A stretch of 39,065 nucleotides of DNA from Bacteroidia bacterium (GCA_028339355.1 JAOLBX010000017.1:1-39065); one strand, 5' to 3'; shown: positions 7,380-15,418, counted from the first letter of the stretch. A program made the numbers and translations. Notes: generated by a model not told the origin, from the letters alone.

Positions 7380-8669
7380 TTATCCTCTTTGGTCCATAGG
7401 AACAAATGCTCTGGTAGTAGGTCCAGTATATATCTGTCTTGGTCTACCTATTGGGTGTTTGTCTTCCATCATTTCTTTCCACTGTGCTATCCATCCTGGT
7501 AATCTACCTAGAGCAAATAGTACTGTAAACATCTCTACTGGGAATCCCATAGCTCTGTAGATAATACCTGAATAGAAATCTACATTAGGGAACAGTTTAC
7601 GTTCTTTAAAGTAAGGGTCCGAAAGTGCAGCTTCTTCTAGTTTCTTAGCTATTGCTAACGTAGGGTCATTCACACCTAGCTTCGCCAATACTTCATCTGC
7701 AGATTTTTTGATAATCTTAGCTCGTGGGTCAAAGTTTTTATATACCCTATGACCAAATCCCATAAGACGGAACGGATCGTTTTTGTCTTTAGCTTTATCT
7801 ATATATTTTTGAGCATCGCCACCATCAGCTTGAATCGCTTCTAGCATTTCTATTACTTTTTGATTGGCACCACCGTGAAGCGGACCCCAAAGAGCGGCAA
7901 TTCCTGCAGATATCGATGCATATAAATTTGCTTGGCTAGAACCAACCAAACGTACCGTAGACGCTGAGCAATTTTGCTCGTGATCTGCATGCAGTATCAT
8001 TAGCTTATTCATCGCTTTTACCAAAATAGGATCTAGCTCGTAGTCTTCTGTGACATGCTTGAAAGTCATATTCAGATAGTTTTCTACATAAGTCAGTTTA
8101 TTCTGCGGATAGATGAGCGGGTGACCAAGTCTATTCTTAGAAATCATAGCACAGATCGTTGGCATTTTTGCCAGCAATCTCGTGATGGTTCTCATTTTTG
8201 CTTCTTCACCTGCATTTGGGTTTAGGCTCTCAGGATAGAACGAAGAAAGCGAAGAAATCATAGCTATAAGTTGCCCCATAGGGTGACTACCCGTAGGCCA
8301 AGCATCAAAGATGTTTTGAATGTCCCCATTTACTAGTGTATGTCTTCTTATCTCATTGTCCCACTCAGTATATTCTTCTTTAGTAGGTAACTCACCGTGT
8401 ATCAATAAGTATGCTATCTCCAAAAACTCAGCTTTATCAGCAAGTTCTTCTATGGAATATCCTCTGTGTCTTAGTATGCCTTTCTCTCCATCCAAGTAAG
8501 TGATATCACTGGTAGTACTACCTGTATTCTTATATCCAAAATCAAGAGTAACAGCACCTGTAGACCCTCTTAATTTACTAATATCTATTCCTACTTCGTT
8601 TTCTGTGCCTACGATAAGTGGTAGTTCTGTTTCTTTACCTTGAATGTTTATTTTAGCTGTTTCTGACAT
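7380..8669 (-). CDS. gltA: Citrate synthase
   Basis: A 429-residue citrate synthase of the hexameric type II class. It condenses acetyl-CoA and oxaloacetate to citrate, the first step of the TCA cycle. The N-terminal beta domain (TLDFGYKNTGSTTSDITYLDG) is present, as are the active-site residues His230 (LHADHEQN), His265 (GPLHGGANQ), His307 (MGFGHRVYKNFDPRA) and Asp364 (FPNVDFYSG), which align with the E. coli enzyme. The C-terminus RPRQIYTGPTTR is typical. A TAnnTTTG box lies 27 bases before the ATG. The DUF4230 gene follows within 17-41 bases on the same strand. Confidence 0.97.
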   Translation of the reverse strand: MSETAKINIQGKETELPLIVGTENEVGIDISKLRGSTGAVTLDFGYKNTGSTTSDITYLDGEKGILRHRGYSIEELADKAEFLEIAYLLIHGELPTKEEYTEWDNEIRRHTLVNGDIQNIFDAWPTGSHPMGQLIAMISSLSSFYPESLNPNAGEEAKMRTITRLLAKMPTICAMISKNRLGHPLIYPQNKLTYVENYLNMTFKHVTEDYELDPILVKAMNKLMILHADHEQNCSASTVRLVGSSQANLYASISAGIAALWGPLHGGANQKVIEMLEAIQADGGDAQKYIDKAKDKNDPFRLMGFGHRVYKNFDPRAKIIKKSADEVLAKLGVNDPTLAIAKKLEEAALSDPYFKERKLFPNVDFYSGIIYRAMGFPVEMFTVLFALGRLPGWIAQWKEMMEDKHPIGRPRQIYTGPTTRAFVPMDQRG

Positions 8670-8695
8670 TGATTTTCCTCAAATTTAGGATGTTG

Positions 8696-8703
8696 CAAAA
8701 GTA
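8696..8703 (-). promoter_or_regulatory. -7 box for citrate synthase
   Basis: TACTTTTG on the minus strand matches TAnnTTTG exactly, 27 bases upstream of the gltA ATG. No good -33 TTTG was found at the expected spacing, so the call rests on the -7 box alone. Confidence 0.4.
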
Positions 8704-8765
8704 CCTTTATTTACACTGATTTAAAAGTCTAACAATCAAATTTTCAGTATGTTTTGTGATTATAT

Positions 8766-8773
8766 TAGTTTTG
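8766..8773 (+). promoter_or_regulatory. -7 box for the 221-residue protein gene
   Basis: TAGTTTTG on the plus strand matches TAnnTTTG and ends 17 bases before the ATG at 8791. A TTTG at 8753-8756 is too close to be the -33 element. With the gltA box it would make this 121-bp gap a divergent promoter region. Confidence 0.4.
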
Positions 8774-8790
8774 TCTTAAAATAAGAAAAA

Positions 8791-9456
8791 ATGTCAGAAG
8801 ATATCGTACAGATAATAGGCGGATTGAACAATAAAGCTGGGCTAAAACAGCACATATATAGAAATACTGTAAATGTCTTCGAAGAACTAAAAAGATGTGC
8901 TAAAGAAATAGCAGAACAACTTACTCCAGAAGTCATCAAAAAAGACAAGAGTCTTGAAGTACAATTTTTTGAAAAAAGTGAATTTGAATTTCACTTGAAG
9001 TTTAGCGGTGACACAATTGCATATATTATGCATACCAATGTTTTTGCGTTTCCACCAGAACATGAGATTAGCAAAAAAGAATATGTTGTTGAAACTCCCG
9101 AAAGAGGCTATTGCGGTATGATAATGGCGTACAATTTTCTTTCTGATTCCATCAAGTACCAACGCCTCTCTGATGTGGGTTATCTTCTTGCTCGTCTATT
9201 TACGAACGCAGAAGGGCATTTTTATGTGGATGGTCAGCGTCAACTCGACTTCTTGTTCAAAGACTTTGAAAAAAACATAATAGGCGAGGAAGTCATTATA
9301 AAAATCATAGAGCAAACAATGCTTTATGCTTTAGATTTTGACCTATACGTGCCACCTGTGGAGGCTATGGGAGATATGACACTCCAGCAAAAAAACTACG
9401 TCAATAATCCAGCAGGATTTGCTACAGGCAAACGGTTGGGATTTAAAAGTGAGTAG
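8791..9456 (+). CDS. Conserved-looking protein of unknown function (221 aa)
   Basis: I do not recognise this family. The protein is soluble, with no signal peptide or membrane segment. It begins with helical, charged sequence (FEELKRCAKEIAEQL) and has a middle alpha/beta section (VQFFEKSEFEFHLKFSGDTI and TNVFAFPPEH), then the helix DVGYLLARLFTNAEGHFYVDG. The C-terminal half (about 150-190) is helical and ends in a Gly/Asn-rich tail NPAGFATGKRLGF. The next gene starts one base after its stop, so the two are translated in tandem and may work together. Confidence 0.85.
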   Translation: MSEDIVQIIGGLNNKAGLKQHIYRNTVNVFEELKRCAKEIAEQLTPEVIKKDKSLEVQFFEKSEFEFHLKFSGDTIAYIMHTNVFAFPPEHEISKKEYVVETPERGYCGMIMAYNFLSDSIKYQRLSDVGYLLARLFTNAEGHFYVDGQRQLDFLFKDFEKNIIGEEVIIKIIEQTMLYALDFDLYVPPVEAMGDMTLQQKNYVNNPAGFATGKRLGFKSE

Positions 9457-9457
9457 T

Positions 9458-10429
9458 ATGCGAACTGACATACTCTGTTTTCTTGTTTTTACCATTTGTA
9501 TAAGTCTTAGCTGCTGCAATCACTCGGTTAAGCATTCAGACCAAAATGCCGAAGAAAATGCCGTAAGTCTTTTTGTACTTGGCACTGTGCAAGACGCCGG
9601 CAGTCCACACATAGGATGCAAAAAGAAATGCTGTAAAGCCTTGTTTATACATCCTGATAATACAAGAAAAGTAACTTCTCTTGGTCTTATTAATCATAGG
9701 AGCAATGAAACATGGCTTATGGAAGCTACTCCTGACATTGCTGCACAGCTGAAGGACCTAAAAAGACTTTCTAACAATACCGAAGAACTTCCAAATGGGA
9801 TTCTTCTTACTCATGCACACATTGGGCATTATTCCGGCTTAATGTACCTAGGGAAAGAAGCAATCAATGCGGATAGTGTAAGCGTGTTTGCAATGCCTAC
9901 AATGAAAGAATTTCTTGAAACAAATGGGCCTTGGAGCCAATTGGTTTCAAACAAGAATATTAATTTGGTATCTATGCAATCACAAATCGAATTTTCACTT
10001 GGGGATCGGTCAGACAGTCTTAGAGTTAAGCCTATTATAGTCCCTCATCGCGATGAATATTCTGAGACCATTGGCTTCGTTATAAACGGCCCAAATAAAA
10101 CTGCATTGTTTGTACCTGACATTGATAAATGGGACAAGTGGGATACAGATATTAAGGGGCTTATCCAAGAAGTGGATTATGCTTTTGTAGATGCTACATT
10201 CTATAGCGGACAAGAGATCAATTACAGAGATATTTCACAAATACCACATCCGATGGTAAAAGAAACAATGCATCGATTGTCAGACCTAAGCATTAACCAT
10301 AAAAAGAAGGTTTATTTTATTCATATGAATCATACTAACCCTCTCTTAAAGAAAGAAAGCGGCGAGTATCAAGAGGTTATTGATGCTGGATACAACATTG
10401 CATCATATCTTCAAGAATTTGACTTATAG
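9458..10429 (+). CDS. PqqB-like metallo-beta-lactamase-fold lipoprotein
   Basis: The ATG at 9458 gives 323 residues with a lipoprotein-type signal (SLSCC, Cys19 or Cys20); an earlier TTG in frame at 9419 would extend into the previous gene and spoil the signal. The mature protein starts VLGTVQDAGSPHIGC followed by a Cys cluster (54, 58, 59), which is the opening of PqqB-type MBL proteins. TPDIAAQL, LLTHAHIGHYSGL (His119, His121, His124), VPHRDEYSETIGF, VPDIDKW and VDATFYS follow in family order. The classical HxHxDH motif reads HAHIGH here, with Gly in place of Asp. No PQQ biosynthesis gene is nearby, so PQQ synthesis is unlikely. It is probably an envelope hydrolase of unknown substrate. Its last six bases overlap the convergent gene. 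Confidence 0.85.
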   Translation: MRTDILCFLVFTICISLSCCNHSVKHSDQNAEENAVSLFVLGTVQDAGSPHIGCKKKCCKALFIHPDNTRKVTSLGLINHRSNETWLMEATPDIAAQLKDLKRLSNNTEELPNGILLTHAHIGHYSGLMYLGKEAINADSVSVFAMPTMKEFLETNGPWSQLVSNKNINLVSMQSQIEFSLGDRSDSLRVKPIIVPHRDEYSETIGFVINGPNKTALFVPDIDKWDKWDTDIKGLIQEVDYAFVDATFYSGQEINYRDISQIPHPMVKETMHRLSDLSINHKKKVYFIHMNHTNPLLKKESGEYQEVIDAGYNIASYLQEFDL

Positions 10430-10708
10430 ATTCTCTTCCATCCACTCCACTCCATTTGCCGTGGCCTTGAATGTGCTTTCTCGCATCTTATCACTATCGT
10501 ATATCCAATTCAGGCTGTTTTCTACATTGGCAGCTATAAGTAGTTTGTAATGCATTAAGTTTTTAATAGCATCCGCTATCACACCGAGCTTGTTCTCTGA
10601 AGTGCACTCTTCAGCGATTAGCTCAAAAGACTCTGGAAAAATACACAGCTGAAGAATCTCAGTTTCTAACTCCGGAAGCTCTATTAGCTTAATTTTCTTT
10701 CTTTCCAT
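10424..10708 (-). CDS. Small protein of unknown function (94 aa)
   Basis: A soluble, acidic, mainly helical protein (LPELETEILQLCIFPES, VIADAIKNLMHYKLLIAA, NGVEWMEENL). I do not recognise the family. Its ATG lies inside the end of the glycosyltransferase gene (25-base overlap in a different frame), which suggests translational coupling. It may be an accessory or regulator of the glycosyltransferase; that is inferred from position only. Confidence 0.75.
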   Translation of the reverse strand: MERKKIKLIELPELETEILQLCIFPESFELIAEECTSENKLGVIADAIKNLMHYKLLIAANVENSLNWIYDSDKMRESTFKATANGVEWMEENL

Positions 10709-11784
10709 TGGTACTTTAAAAATTGTGATAAAGGCGGTACTATAGCCATATATATTATGTGAAACGGCTGACCAAGCAGTAACGTTTTGAACCAGGTTTC
10801 TATTCCGAAAAATGAACTGAAACTGGAATACAGTTTGTCTTCTGCCAGCACTTTGAGCAGCACGAGATAAAGTGCTGCTGTGAATCCTAATGCGGAGAAA
10901 GTGAATAGAGATATCAGTATAGTTATATTATACACCCAGAGGGCTTTCAATATATACGTGTTTTTCTTGATGTCATAGTCTCCATTCTTGCTCGCCCATC
11001 GGAGTCTTTGGTTCCAAAACTCCATGAATGAATCAGGCCCATTAGTCGACACAATTGCCTCAGATGATTTACTAAATATAATGCCATCAGAATCTAGTTG
11101 CTGAGCACTTTGAAGCAGAAATACGTCATCTCCACTCGCCTTGGATGTATTAAGTTCGGCTCGACTAGTTATACTCTTTCGGTATGCCATATTCGCTCCA
11201 TTGCATATCATCGGGAGTTTCCACTCGATATGAGCGGCCCCTATAGCTATTAAGGCTACAAAATCTAGGGCCAAGAGATTTCTCCAAAATCCTTTAGATT
11301 CGCCATAAGATACAGGTCCACTAACTAAATTTATCCGCTCATCCTGAAAAGGCTCCACCATTTTGGCAAGCCATTCAGACTCAAACACACAATCTGCGTC
11401 TGTTTGCAAAATAATGTCTCCTCTTGCTACTTCCCACCCTAGTTGCATAGCTGCTTTCTTGCCAGATTTTTCCTTATTGCTTATGATAGATTGACTTAGC
11501 TCGATGATCGTATTTTCAATAATATCAACTCCTCTATCCATAGACTTATCGTCAATAAACACGACCTCCACTGAGTGATCATGCATATTTAAGGCGTTCA
11601 ATGAATCTAAAAGAGCGGGTAGGTTTGCTTCTTCATTTCTAAAAGGAATGAGTATTGAAACAGATAGCGGTTCATTGGGGGGGGGGGTGAGCTCATCCAT
11701 GTTTTTCCATAAGCGAGCATACCTACTCAATAGATCGTAGTACCAAAGTCCAAGGAGGATTACTATTACAATAAAGAAAATCAT
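10684..11784 (-). CDS. Membrane family 2 glycosyltransferase with poly-C tract
   Basis: A 366-residue GT2 enzyme: N-terminal membrane helix (1-19), a GT-A catalytic domain (about 41-270) and two or more C-terminal helices (about 280-312, with another near 335-355). Catalytic motifs are Asp78-Asp79 (VFIDDKS), the DxD-type QTDADC (128-132), SGDD (217-220) and the QRLRW signature (259-263) of processive GT2 enzymes. It probably transfers a sugar from a nucleotide sugar to a lipid or polymer at the inner membrane. Codons 33-36 (Thr-Pro-Pro-Pro) contain 11 consecutive C residues. Gaining one C puts TGA two codons later; losing one reaches TAG about 24 codons on. The start overlaps the upstream flippase-like gene by 4 bases (ATGA). 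Confidence 0.9.
   Translation of the reverse strand: MIFFIVIVILLGLWYYDLLSRYARLWKNMDELTPPPNEPLSVSILIPFRNEEANLPALLDSLNALNMHDHSVEVVFIDDKSMDRGVDIIENTIIELSQSIISNKEKSGKKAAMQLGWEVARGDIILQTDADCVFESEWLAKMVEPFQDERINLVSGPVSYGESKGFWRNLLALDFVALIAIGAAHIEWKLPMICNGANMAYRKSITSRAELNTSKASGDDVFLLQSAQQLDSDGIIFSKSSEAIVSTNGPDSFMEFWNQRLRWASKNGDYDIKKNTYILKALWVYNITILISLFTFSALGFTAALYLVLLKVLAEDKLYSSFSSFFGIETWFKTLLLGQPFHIIYMAIVPPLSQFLKYQWKERKLS
11677..11687 (-). repeat. Poly-C(11) homopolymer inside the glycosyltransferase gene
   Basis: Eleven C residues in a row on the coding strand, the only long G/C run in this AT-rich window. The tract is in frame as given. Tracts of this length are known slippage hotspots in phase-variable surface genes of other bacteria; that it varies here is inference. 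Confidence 0.85.
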
Positions 11785-12743
11785 TTGCCTCTAATGGTCG
11801 AAAATAGAAGGTAAAATGTACCTATGAGGCCAGGAAATATCAGGTTTATGAACCATAAACTTGTAACTGCTTGAAGAATAGCATTATCCGTCAAGTATGA
11901 ACCAAACAACAACTGAGATACCGCCACTCGAACACCTACATCTGATATGGCAGGAACTGGGGCTATACTTTGCAATAGATAAGCTACAGGTATAAACGCC
12001 AAGCCGTATACAGGAACTACAAAACCAGAAAACAGCTGCAAAAGCAAATAGAACTGAATGGCAAAAGCACAATACCTCAAAAATGCGATACCAACCACTT
12101 TGGTAAAAAGCTTTCTATCGTACTTTTTGATAAGCTTAAAAGTCTTGGCAAGTATAGATGGTAAATGCTTTTTTACGAATTTTAATATCCTCTTCGCATT
12201 GAAAACAACCAGTAAGATTAGCAAGAATACGGCTAGCACAATCCATATTTTGGATAAACCAGGAAGGGCAGAACCCATATCCGTGAACAATAAAACACCT
12301 GCCAAACAAATAAGTCCTAAGCTATAAGTCATCAGCACTTGAGCTATATTCCCTATCACTGTGGCTATTATCACCTTGACCGGGTGAATCGACTTAAGAA
12401 GCAATCCTCTACCAATATATTCTCCTGTCCGTACTGGAGTGAAGTTGCTTATTGCCATTCCTCCAAGTATGGTTAAAAACGCTCTTAAATTGCTTAATTT
12501 GATTTCTGATTTGATAAGCAACTTGAACTTTTGAGCTTCCGCATTCCAATTGACCAAAGCCAGTATTATAATAACACATAAAAGAAACCAATGATCAATT
12601 ATCTTGTGCCAGATATCTGACAACAAATATCCTTCTAGCCCTTGAACTTGTTTCCAGAAAAAATAGACAGATACAATACTAAATATCCACTTGAGCCAAG
12701 GATAAATTCGTTTATATGGTGATGTTTTTTTATTTTGAACCAC
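11781..12743 (-). CDS. Flippase-like integral membrane protein (LPG synthase TM / YbhN family)
   Basis: A 320-residue protein with about eight hydrophobic helices. It belongs to the family that covers the transmembrane half of lysylphosphatidylglycerol synthase (MprF), YbhN and AglD. The typical second block is present (LTILGGMAISNFTPVRTGEYIGRGLLL, residues about 89-115), with a later SIAPVPAISDVGVRVAV stretch. Relatives move or modify lipid-linked substrates; the catalytic half of MprF is absent, so aminoacyl transfer is not expected. It is the first gene of the cassette with the glycosyltransferase, which suggests handling of a lipid-linked glycan. Its ATG is 44 bases from the divergent ruvC start. 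Confidence 0.85.
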   Translation of the reverse strand: MVQNKKTSPYKRIYPWLKWIFSIVSVYFFWKQVQGLEGYLLSDIWHKIIDHWFLLCVIIILALVNWNAEAQKFKLLIKSEIKLSNLRAFLTILGGMAISNFTPVRTGEYIGRGLLLKSIHPVKVIIATVIGNIAQVLMTYSLGLICLAGVLLFTDMGSALPGLSKIWIVLAVFLLILLVVFNAKRILKFVKKHLPSILAKTFKLIKKYDRKLFTKVVGIAFLRYCAFAIQFYLLLQLFSGFVVPVYGLAFIPVAYLLQSIAPVPAISDVGVRVAVSQLLFGSYLTDNAILQAVTSLWFINLIFPGLIGTFYLLFSTIRGK

Positions 12744-12770
12744 GTGTAGTATCTATAGCGTGCTATCTCT

Positions 12771-12778
12771 TACCTTTG
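12771..12778 (+). promoter_or_regulatory. -7 box for ruvC
   Basis: TACCTTTG matches TAnnTTTG and lies 9 bases before the GTG at 12788. It leaves only a very short leader, and it would be inside the coding region if the ATG at 12716 were used. It therefore favours the GTG start. No good -33 element is visible. Confidence 0.4.
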
Positions 12779-12787
12779 TCTTTTAGC

Positions 12788-13354
12788 GTGGCGAAAGATA
12801 ACAATTACGACAAGATAATAATCGGCATAGACCCGGGAACCAATATCGCTGGGTATGGAATCATAGGTGTATCAAAAAACAACATTACGCTTATCAGTAT
12901 GGGTATATTTGATCTGCGAAAGGAGGGCGAACATTCAGACAAACTGAAAGCGATTTTTGAAAAATGTACTGAGTTGATAGACACGTACCTGCCAGACGAA
13001 ATGGCCCTCGAAGCTCCGTTTATGGGAAAAAATCCTCAGAGTATGCTAAAACTTGGAAGGGCTCAAGGTGTAAGTATGGCTGCAGCATTGAACCGAAAAA
13101 TCCCCGTTTTTGAATATGCCCCTAAAAGAGTAAAACAAAGTGTTACCGGCAAAGGTACTGCTAGCAAAGAGCAGGTCGCAGGTATGGTCCAAGCTCTACT
13201 AAAACTTGACAAAGCTCATTCAAAACTTGACGCAAGTGATGCAGTAGCAGTTGCTATATGTCACCACTTCATGTTTAAACCGGGAATGGCATCCAAAGAA
13301 AGCTATGGTAGCTGGAAAAATTTTGTAAGCAAGAATCCTGGTAAGATTAAATAA
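12788..13354 (+). CDS. ruvC: Crossover junction endodeoxyribonuclease RuvC
   Basis: Resolves Holliday junctions with RuvAB in homologous recombination. Starting at GTG 12788 gives 188 residues (MAKDNNYDKIIIGIDPG), the usual RuvC length. An ATG at 12716 adds 24 odd hydrophobic residues and runs into the divergent gene. Acidic catalytic residues: Asp15 (GIDPGT), Glu75 (ALEAPF), Asp148 and Asp151 (KLDASDAVAVA). The DNA-binding stretch VKQSVTGKGTASKEQV is also present. The C-terminus abuts the convergent HIT gene with no gap. Confidence 0.96.
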   Translation: MAKDNNYDKIIIGIDPGTNIAGYGIIGVSKNNITLISMGIFDLRKEGEHSDKLKAIFEKCTELIDTYLPDEMALEAPFMGKNPQSMLKLGRAQGVSMAAALNRKIPVFEYAPKRVKQSVTGKGTASKEQVAGMVQALLKLDKAHSKLDASDAVAVAICHHFMFKPGMASKESYGSWKNFVSKNPGKIK

Positions 13355-13753
13355 CTACAGCTCGTTGTAAGCTGTTTTAATACTTTCCGCTAGTTCTTCC
13401 ATTCTACTGCTCTCTACCTTAATCTTAGGGCTGCTAAAATTGATATCGCCTACATTGTTGATAGGGACAAGGTGTATATGTGTATGAGGCACTTCTAAAC
13501 CTATCACAGCCGTTCCTATTCTTACACACGGTACCGCTATTGCAATAGCTGTTGCTATTTTTTTTGAAAAAAGATGCAATTCAGTAAATAGATCATCCTC
13601 TAAATCAAAAATATAATCAACTGGCTTTTTAGGGACTACTAGCGTGTGTCCTTCCTTAAGTGGGAAAACATCTAAAAAAGCAATGAAAATGTCGTTTTCA
13701 GCAATCTTGTATGAAGGTATATCTCCAGCAATTATTTTTTCAAATATGGTCAT
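13355..13753 (-). CDS. HIT family nucleotide-binding hydrolase (HinT-like)
   Basis: A 132-residue histidine-triad protein. Family members hydrolyse AMP from adenosine phosphoramidates and similar substrates. The triad HTHIHL (His90, His92, His94, with His92 expected to be the nucleophile) is intact. The N-terminal IFEKIIAGDIPSYKI and FLDVFPLKEGHTLVVPK are typical. Its ATG overlaps the greA stop by one base (TAATG), so the two are translationally coupled, an arrangement common in Bacteroidota. Confidence 0.94.
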   Translation of the reverse strand: MTIFEKIIAGDIPSYKIAENDIFIAFLDVFPLKEGHTLVVPKKPVDYIFDLEDDLFTELHLFSKKIATAIAIAVPCVRIGTAVIGLEVPHTHIHLVPINNVGDINFSSPKIKVESSRMEELAESIKTAYNEL

Positions 13754-14223
13754 TAGATACTTATCTCTAAGATCTCAAATTGAATTATGCCTGCTGGCAC
13801 TTGAATGTCAGCAATCTCACCAATTTTCTTGCCCATCAGACCTTCTCCTATTGGAGACTTTACAGATATCTTACCCAACTTGAGATTAGCCTCAGACTCC
13901 GCAACTATTGTATACGTCACTTCTTTATTCACCTTCATATTCAGAAGTCTAACATTGGTCTGAATGTTTACCTTACTAAGATCTATATCCTTTGGATCAA
14001 TCACACGGCAATTTGCCATAGTATTTTTAAGTTTAGAAATTTTCATTTCCAAGAGCCCTTGTTCCTCCTTGGCTGCATCATATTCAGCATTTTCGGAGAG
14101 ATCTCCTTTGTCTCTAGCGTCTGCTATTTGCCCGGTAATTCTTTTTCTCTCTACTTTTTCTAAGTGAGCAATTTGTTCGTTAAGGGCATCATAGCCTTCT
14201 TGTGAGATATAGTTAATAGACAT
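13753..14223 (-). CDS. greA: Transcription elongation factor GreA
   Basis: A 156-residue GreA. It enters the RNA polymerase secondary channel and triggers cleavage of backtracked transcripts. The N-terminal coiled coil carries the acidic tip motif GDLSENAEYDAAKEEQ, with the two acidic residues that hold the catalytic Mg. The C-terminal FKBP-like domain (ISVKSPIGEGLMGKKIG) is complete. The ATG at 14223 is the normal GreA start (MSINYISQEGYD). An in-frame start at 14277 would add 18 unrelated residues and lie in the hairpin region. Confidence 0.96.
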   Translation of the reverse strand: MSINYISQEGYDALNEQIAHLEKVERKRITGQIADARDKGDLSENAEYDAAKEEQGLLEMKISKLKNTMANCRVIDPKDIDLSKVNIQTNVRLLNMKVNKEVTYTIVAESEANLKLGKISVKSPIGEGLMGKKIGEIADIQVPAGIIQFEILEISI

Positions 14224-14246
14224 TTGGGTTTCTTTTTTATAAAAGA

Positions 14247-14279
14247 CAATGTTGTATCCCCAAAAGAGATACAACATTG
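14247..14279 (-). terminator. Intrinsic terminator of the receptor/cargo/PorV operon
   Basis: A perfect 12-bp stem (CAATGTTGTATC with GATACAACATTG) around a nine-base loop is followed on the minus strand by TCTTTTAT. It lies between the stop of the PorV-like gene and the greA start. A TAnnTTTG box (TAGTTTTG, 14280-14287) abuts it and could serve greA, in which case the hairpin would sit in the greA leader. Confidence 0.7.
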
Positions 14280-14309
14280 CAAAACTAATATTCTAAAATT
14301 GATATCGGA

Positions 14310-15389
14310 TTATTCTCCTATGTTTAGTCTTACACCAAACGTATGAGAACCTCCAAATGGATTGGAATGTCTGTAAGAGTAATCAAGACCAAATGTTGTC
14401 TCAGAATCTTTCTTTACTGGAACTTCAAACGTAAAACCTCCCATAATACCCGTGAAGGCATTTGTTCTTGTCTCATACGAAGTAATACCATCCTCATAGG
14501 CATATCCTGTTCTTAATTGAAACAATGATTTGTAGCCATACTCCGCTCCTATTGTAAACTGATTGCTCGAAAATGCATTATTGGTAAATGTAAATGCTGG
14601 AGTAAGTCTATGAAAATATGTTTCATCATTCTTATCCAATCTCATATCATAAGAAGCACTTATGTTCATAAGCGTAGGTAGATTAAACTTAGCAGCACGT
14701 TGGTTTACAGTAGAAGTGTTTTCTGTGATAGGGTTCTGTAACTTTACAGATAGTCCATCACCCGCATACCTAGCATCTGGGCCGATATTCTTAAGCGACA
14801 CACCAAATTTCACATCTTCTTGCTTCAATTTTTGATTTTTTTTGAACGTAGTGATATACTGTATCCCTGCATCCAAGGCAATGCCTTGTGCTTTTACATT
14901 GGTAATAGCCTCAGAAAAGATTTTAAACCCTACTCCTCCAGATATTTCTCTTGTAAACTGCTTTGAAAAAGCTGCCGCTATATTAGTAAAGGTAGGCTTA
15001 TAGGTACCTAAACCTCCATCTGGCTGTTCTACTGTAGTGATAGGTATATCTCCTATGTCATAGCTCATTATACTTACCCCTAAAACACCATTTCCACCAA
15101 GGTTTTGTGCAAACCCAAAAGTATTTATATTAATGTCGCTACCCATAAGCCAAGCAGTTCGAGAGAATATAATTTCTGTATTTTGAGTATACGCGAGTCC
15201 ACCTATATTGGTGTACATAGCTTCTAATCCGTTAGCATTACTCACAGACGCCCATCCCCATCCAGAACTTCTTCCCCATCCGTTAATATTGAGTTGGGTA
15301 GCTCCGGCTTGACCTATTCTATCTGGATTCCCCGCAAGTAGAATAGTAGATGCTGATAGTATTATTGATAATATTATTAATTTTTTCAT
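14310..15389 (-). CDS. PorV/PorQ-like outer-membrane barrel protein
   Basis: A 359-residue outer-membrane protein with a signal peptide (about 1-19, ending LLAG). The conserved opening NPDRIGQAGATQLNI and the following NANGLEAMYTNIGGLAY place it in the PorV/PorQ family of FadL-like barrels. PorV is the T9SS shuttle that takes folded cargo from the translocon to the attachment complex. Many repeated beta-hairpin strands follow (VLGVSIMSYDIGDIPIT, FTIGAEYGYKSLFQLRTGYAYEDG). It starts 29 bases after the giant cargo gene and ends the operon. A dedicated PorV-like carrier for that cargo is an attractive inference; a general PorV may be elsewhere in the genome. Confidence 0.87.
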   Translation of the reverse strand: MKKLIILSIILSASTILLAGNPDRIGQAGATQLNINGWGRSSGWGWASVSNANGLEAMYTNIGGLAYTQNTEIIFSRTAWLMGSDININTFGFAQNLGGNGVLGVSIMSYDIGDIPITTVEQPDGGLGTYKPTFTNIAAAFSKQFTREISGGVGFKIFSEAITNVKAQGIALDAGIQYITTFKKNQKLKQEDVKFGVSLKNIGPDARYAGDGLSVKLQNPITENTSTVNQRAAKFNLPTLMNISASYDMRLDKNDETYFHRLTPAFTFTNNAFSSNQFTIGAEYGYKSLFQLRTGYAYEDGITSYETRTNAFTGIMGGFTFEVPVKKDSETTFGLDYSYRHSNPFGGSHTFGVRLNIGE

Positions 15390-15418
15390 TTGTTTCTTCT
15401 AATTAATTGGTCTCTGTC

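Noticed and set aside
9419-9457. Upstream TTG start for the PqqB-like lipoprotein
   Set aside because: It adds 13 residues that lie inside the previous gene and bury the lipoprotein signal; the ATG at 9458 gives a clean signal and a one-base gap.
9458-10429. PQQ cofactor biosynthesis
   Set aside because: The protein is PqqB-like, but it is a lipoprotein and no pqqA, C, D or E is present.
12716-12787. ATG at 12716 as the ruvC start
   Set aside because: It would overlap the divergent membrane-protein gene and add 24 residues not seen in RuvC; the GTG at 12788 gives normal length and follows a -7 box.
14224-14277. N-terminal extension of GreA
   Set aside because: The 18 extra residues do not resemble GreA and lie across the terminator hairpin; MSINYISQEGYD at 14223 is the usual start.
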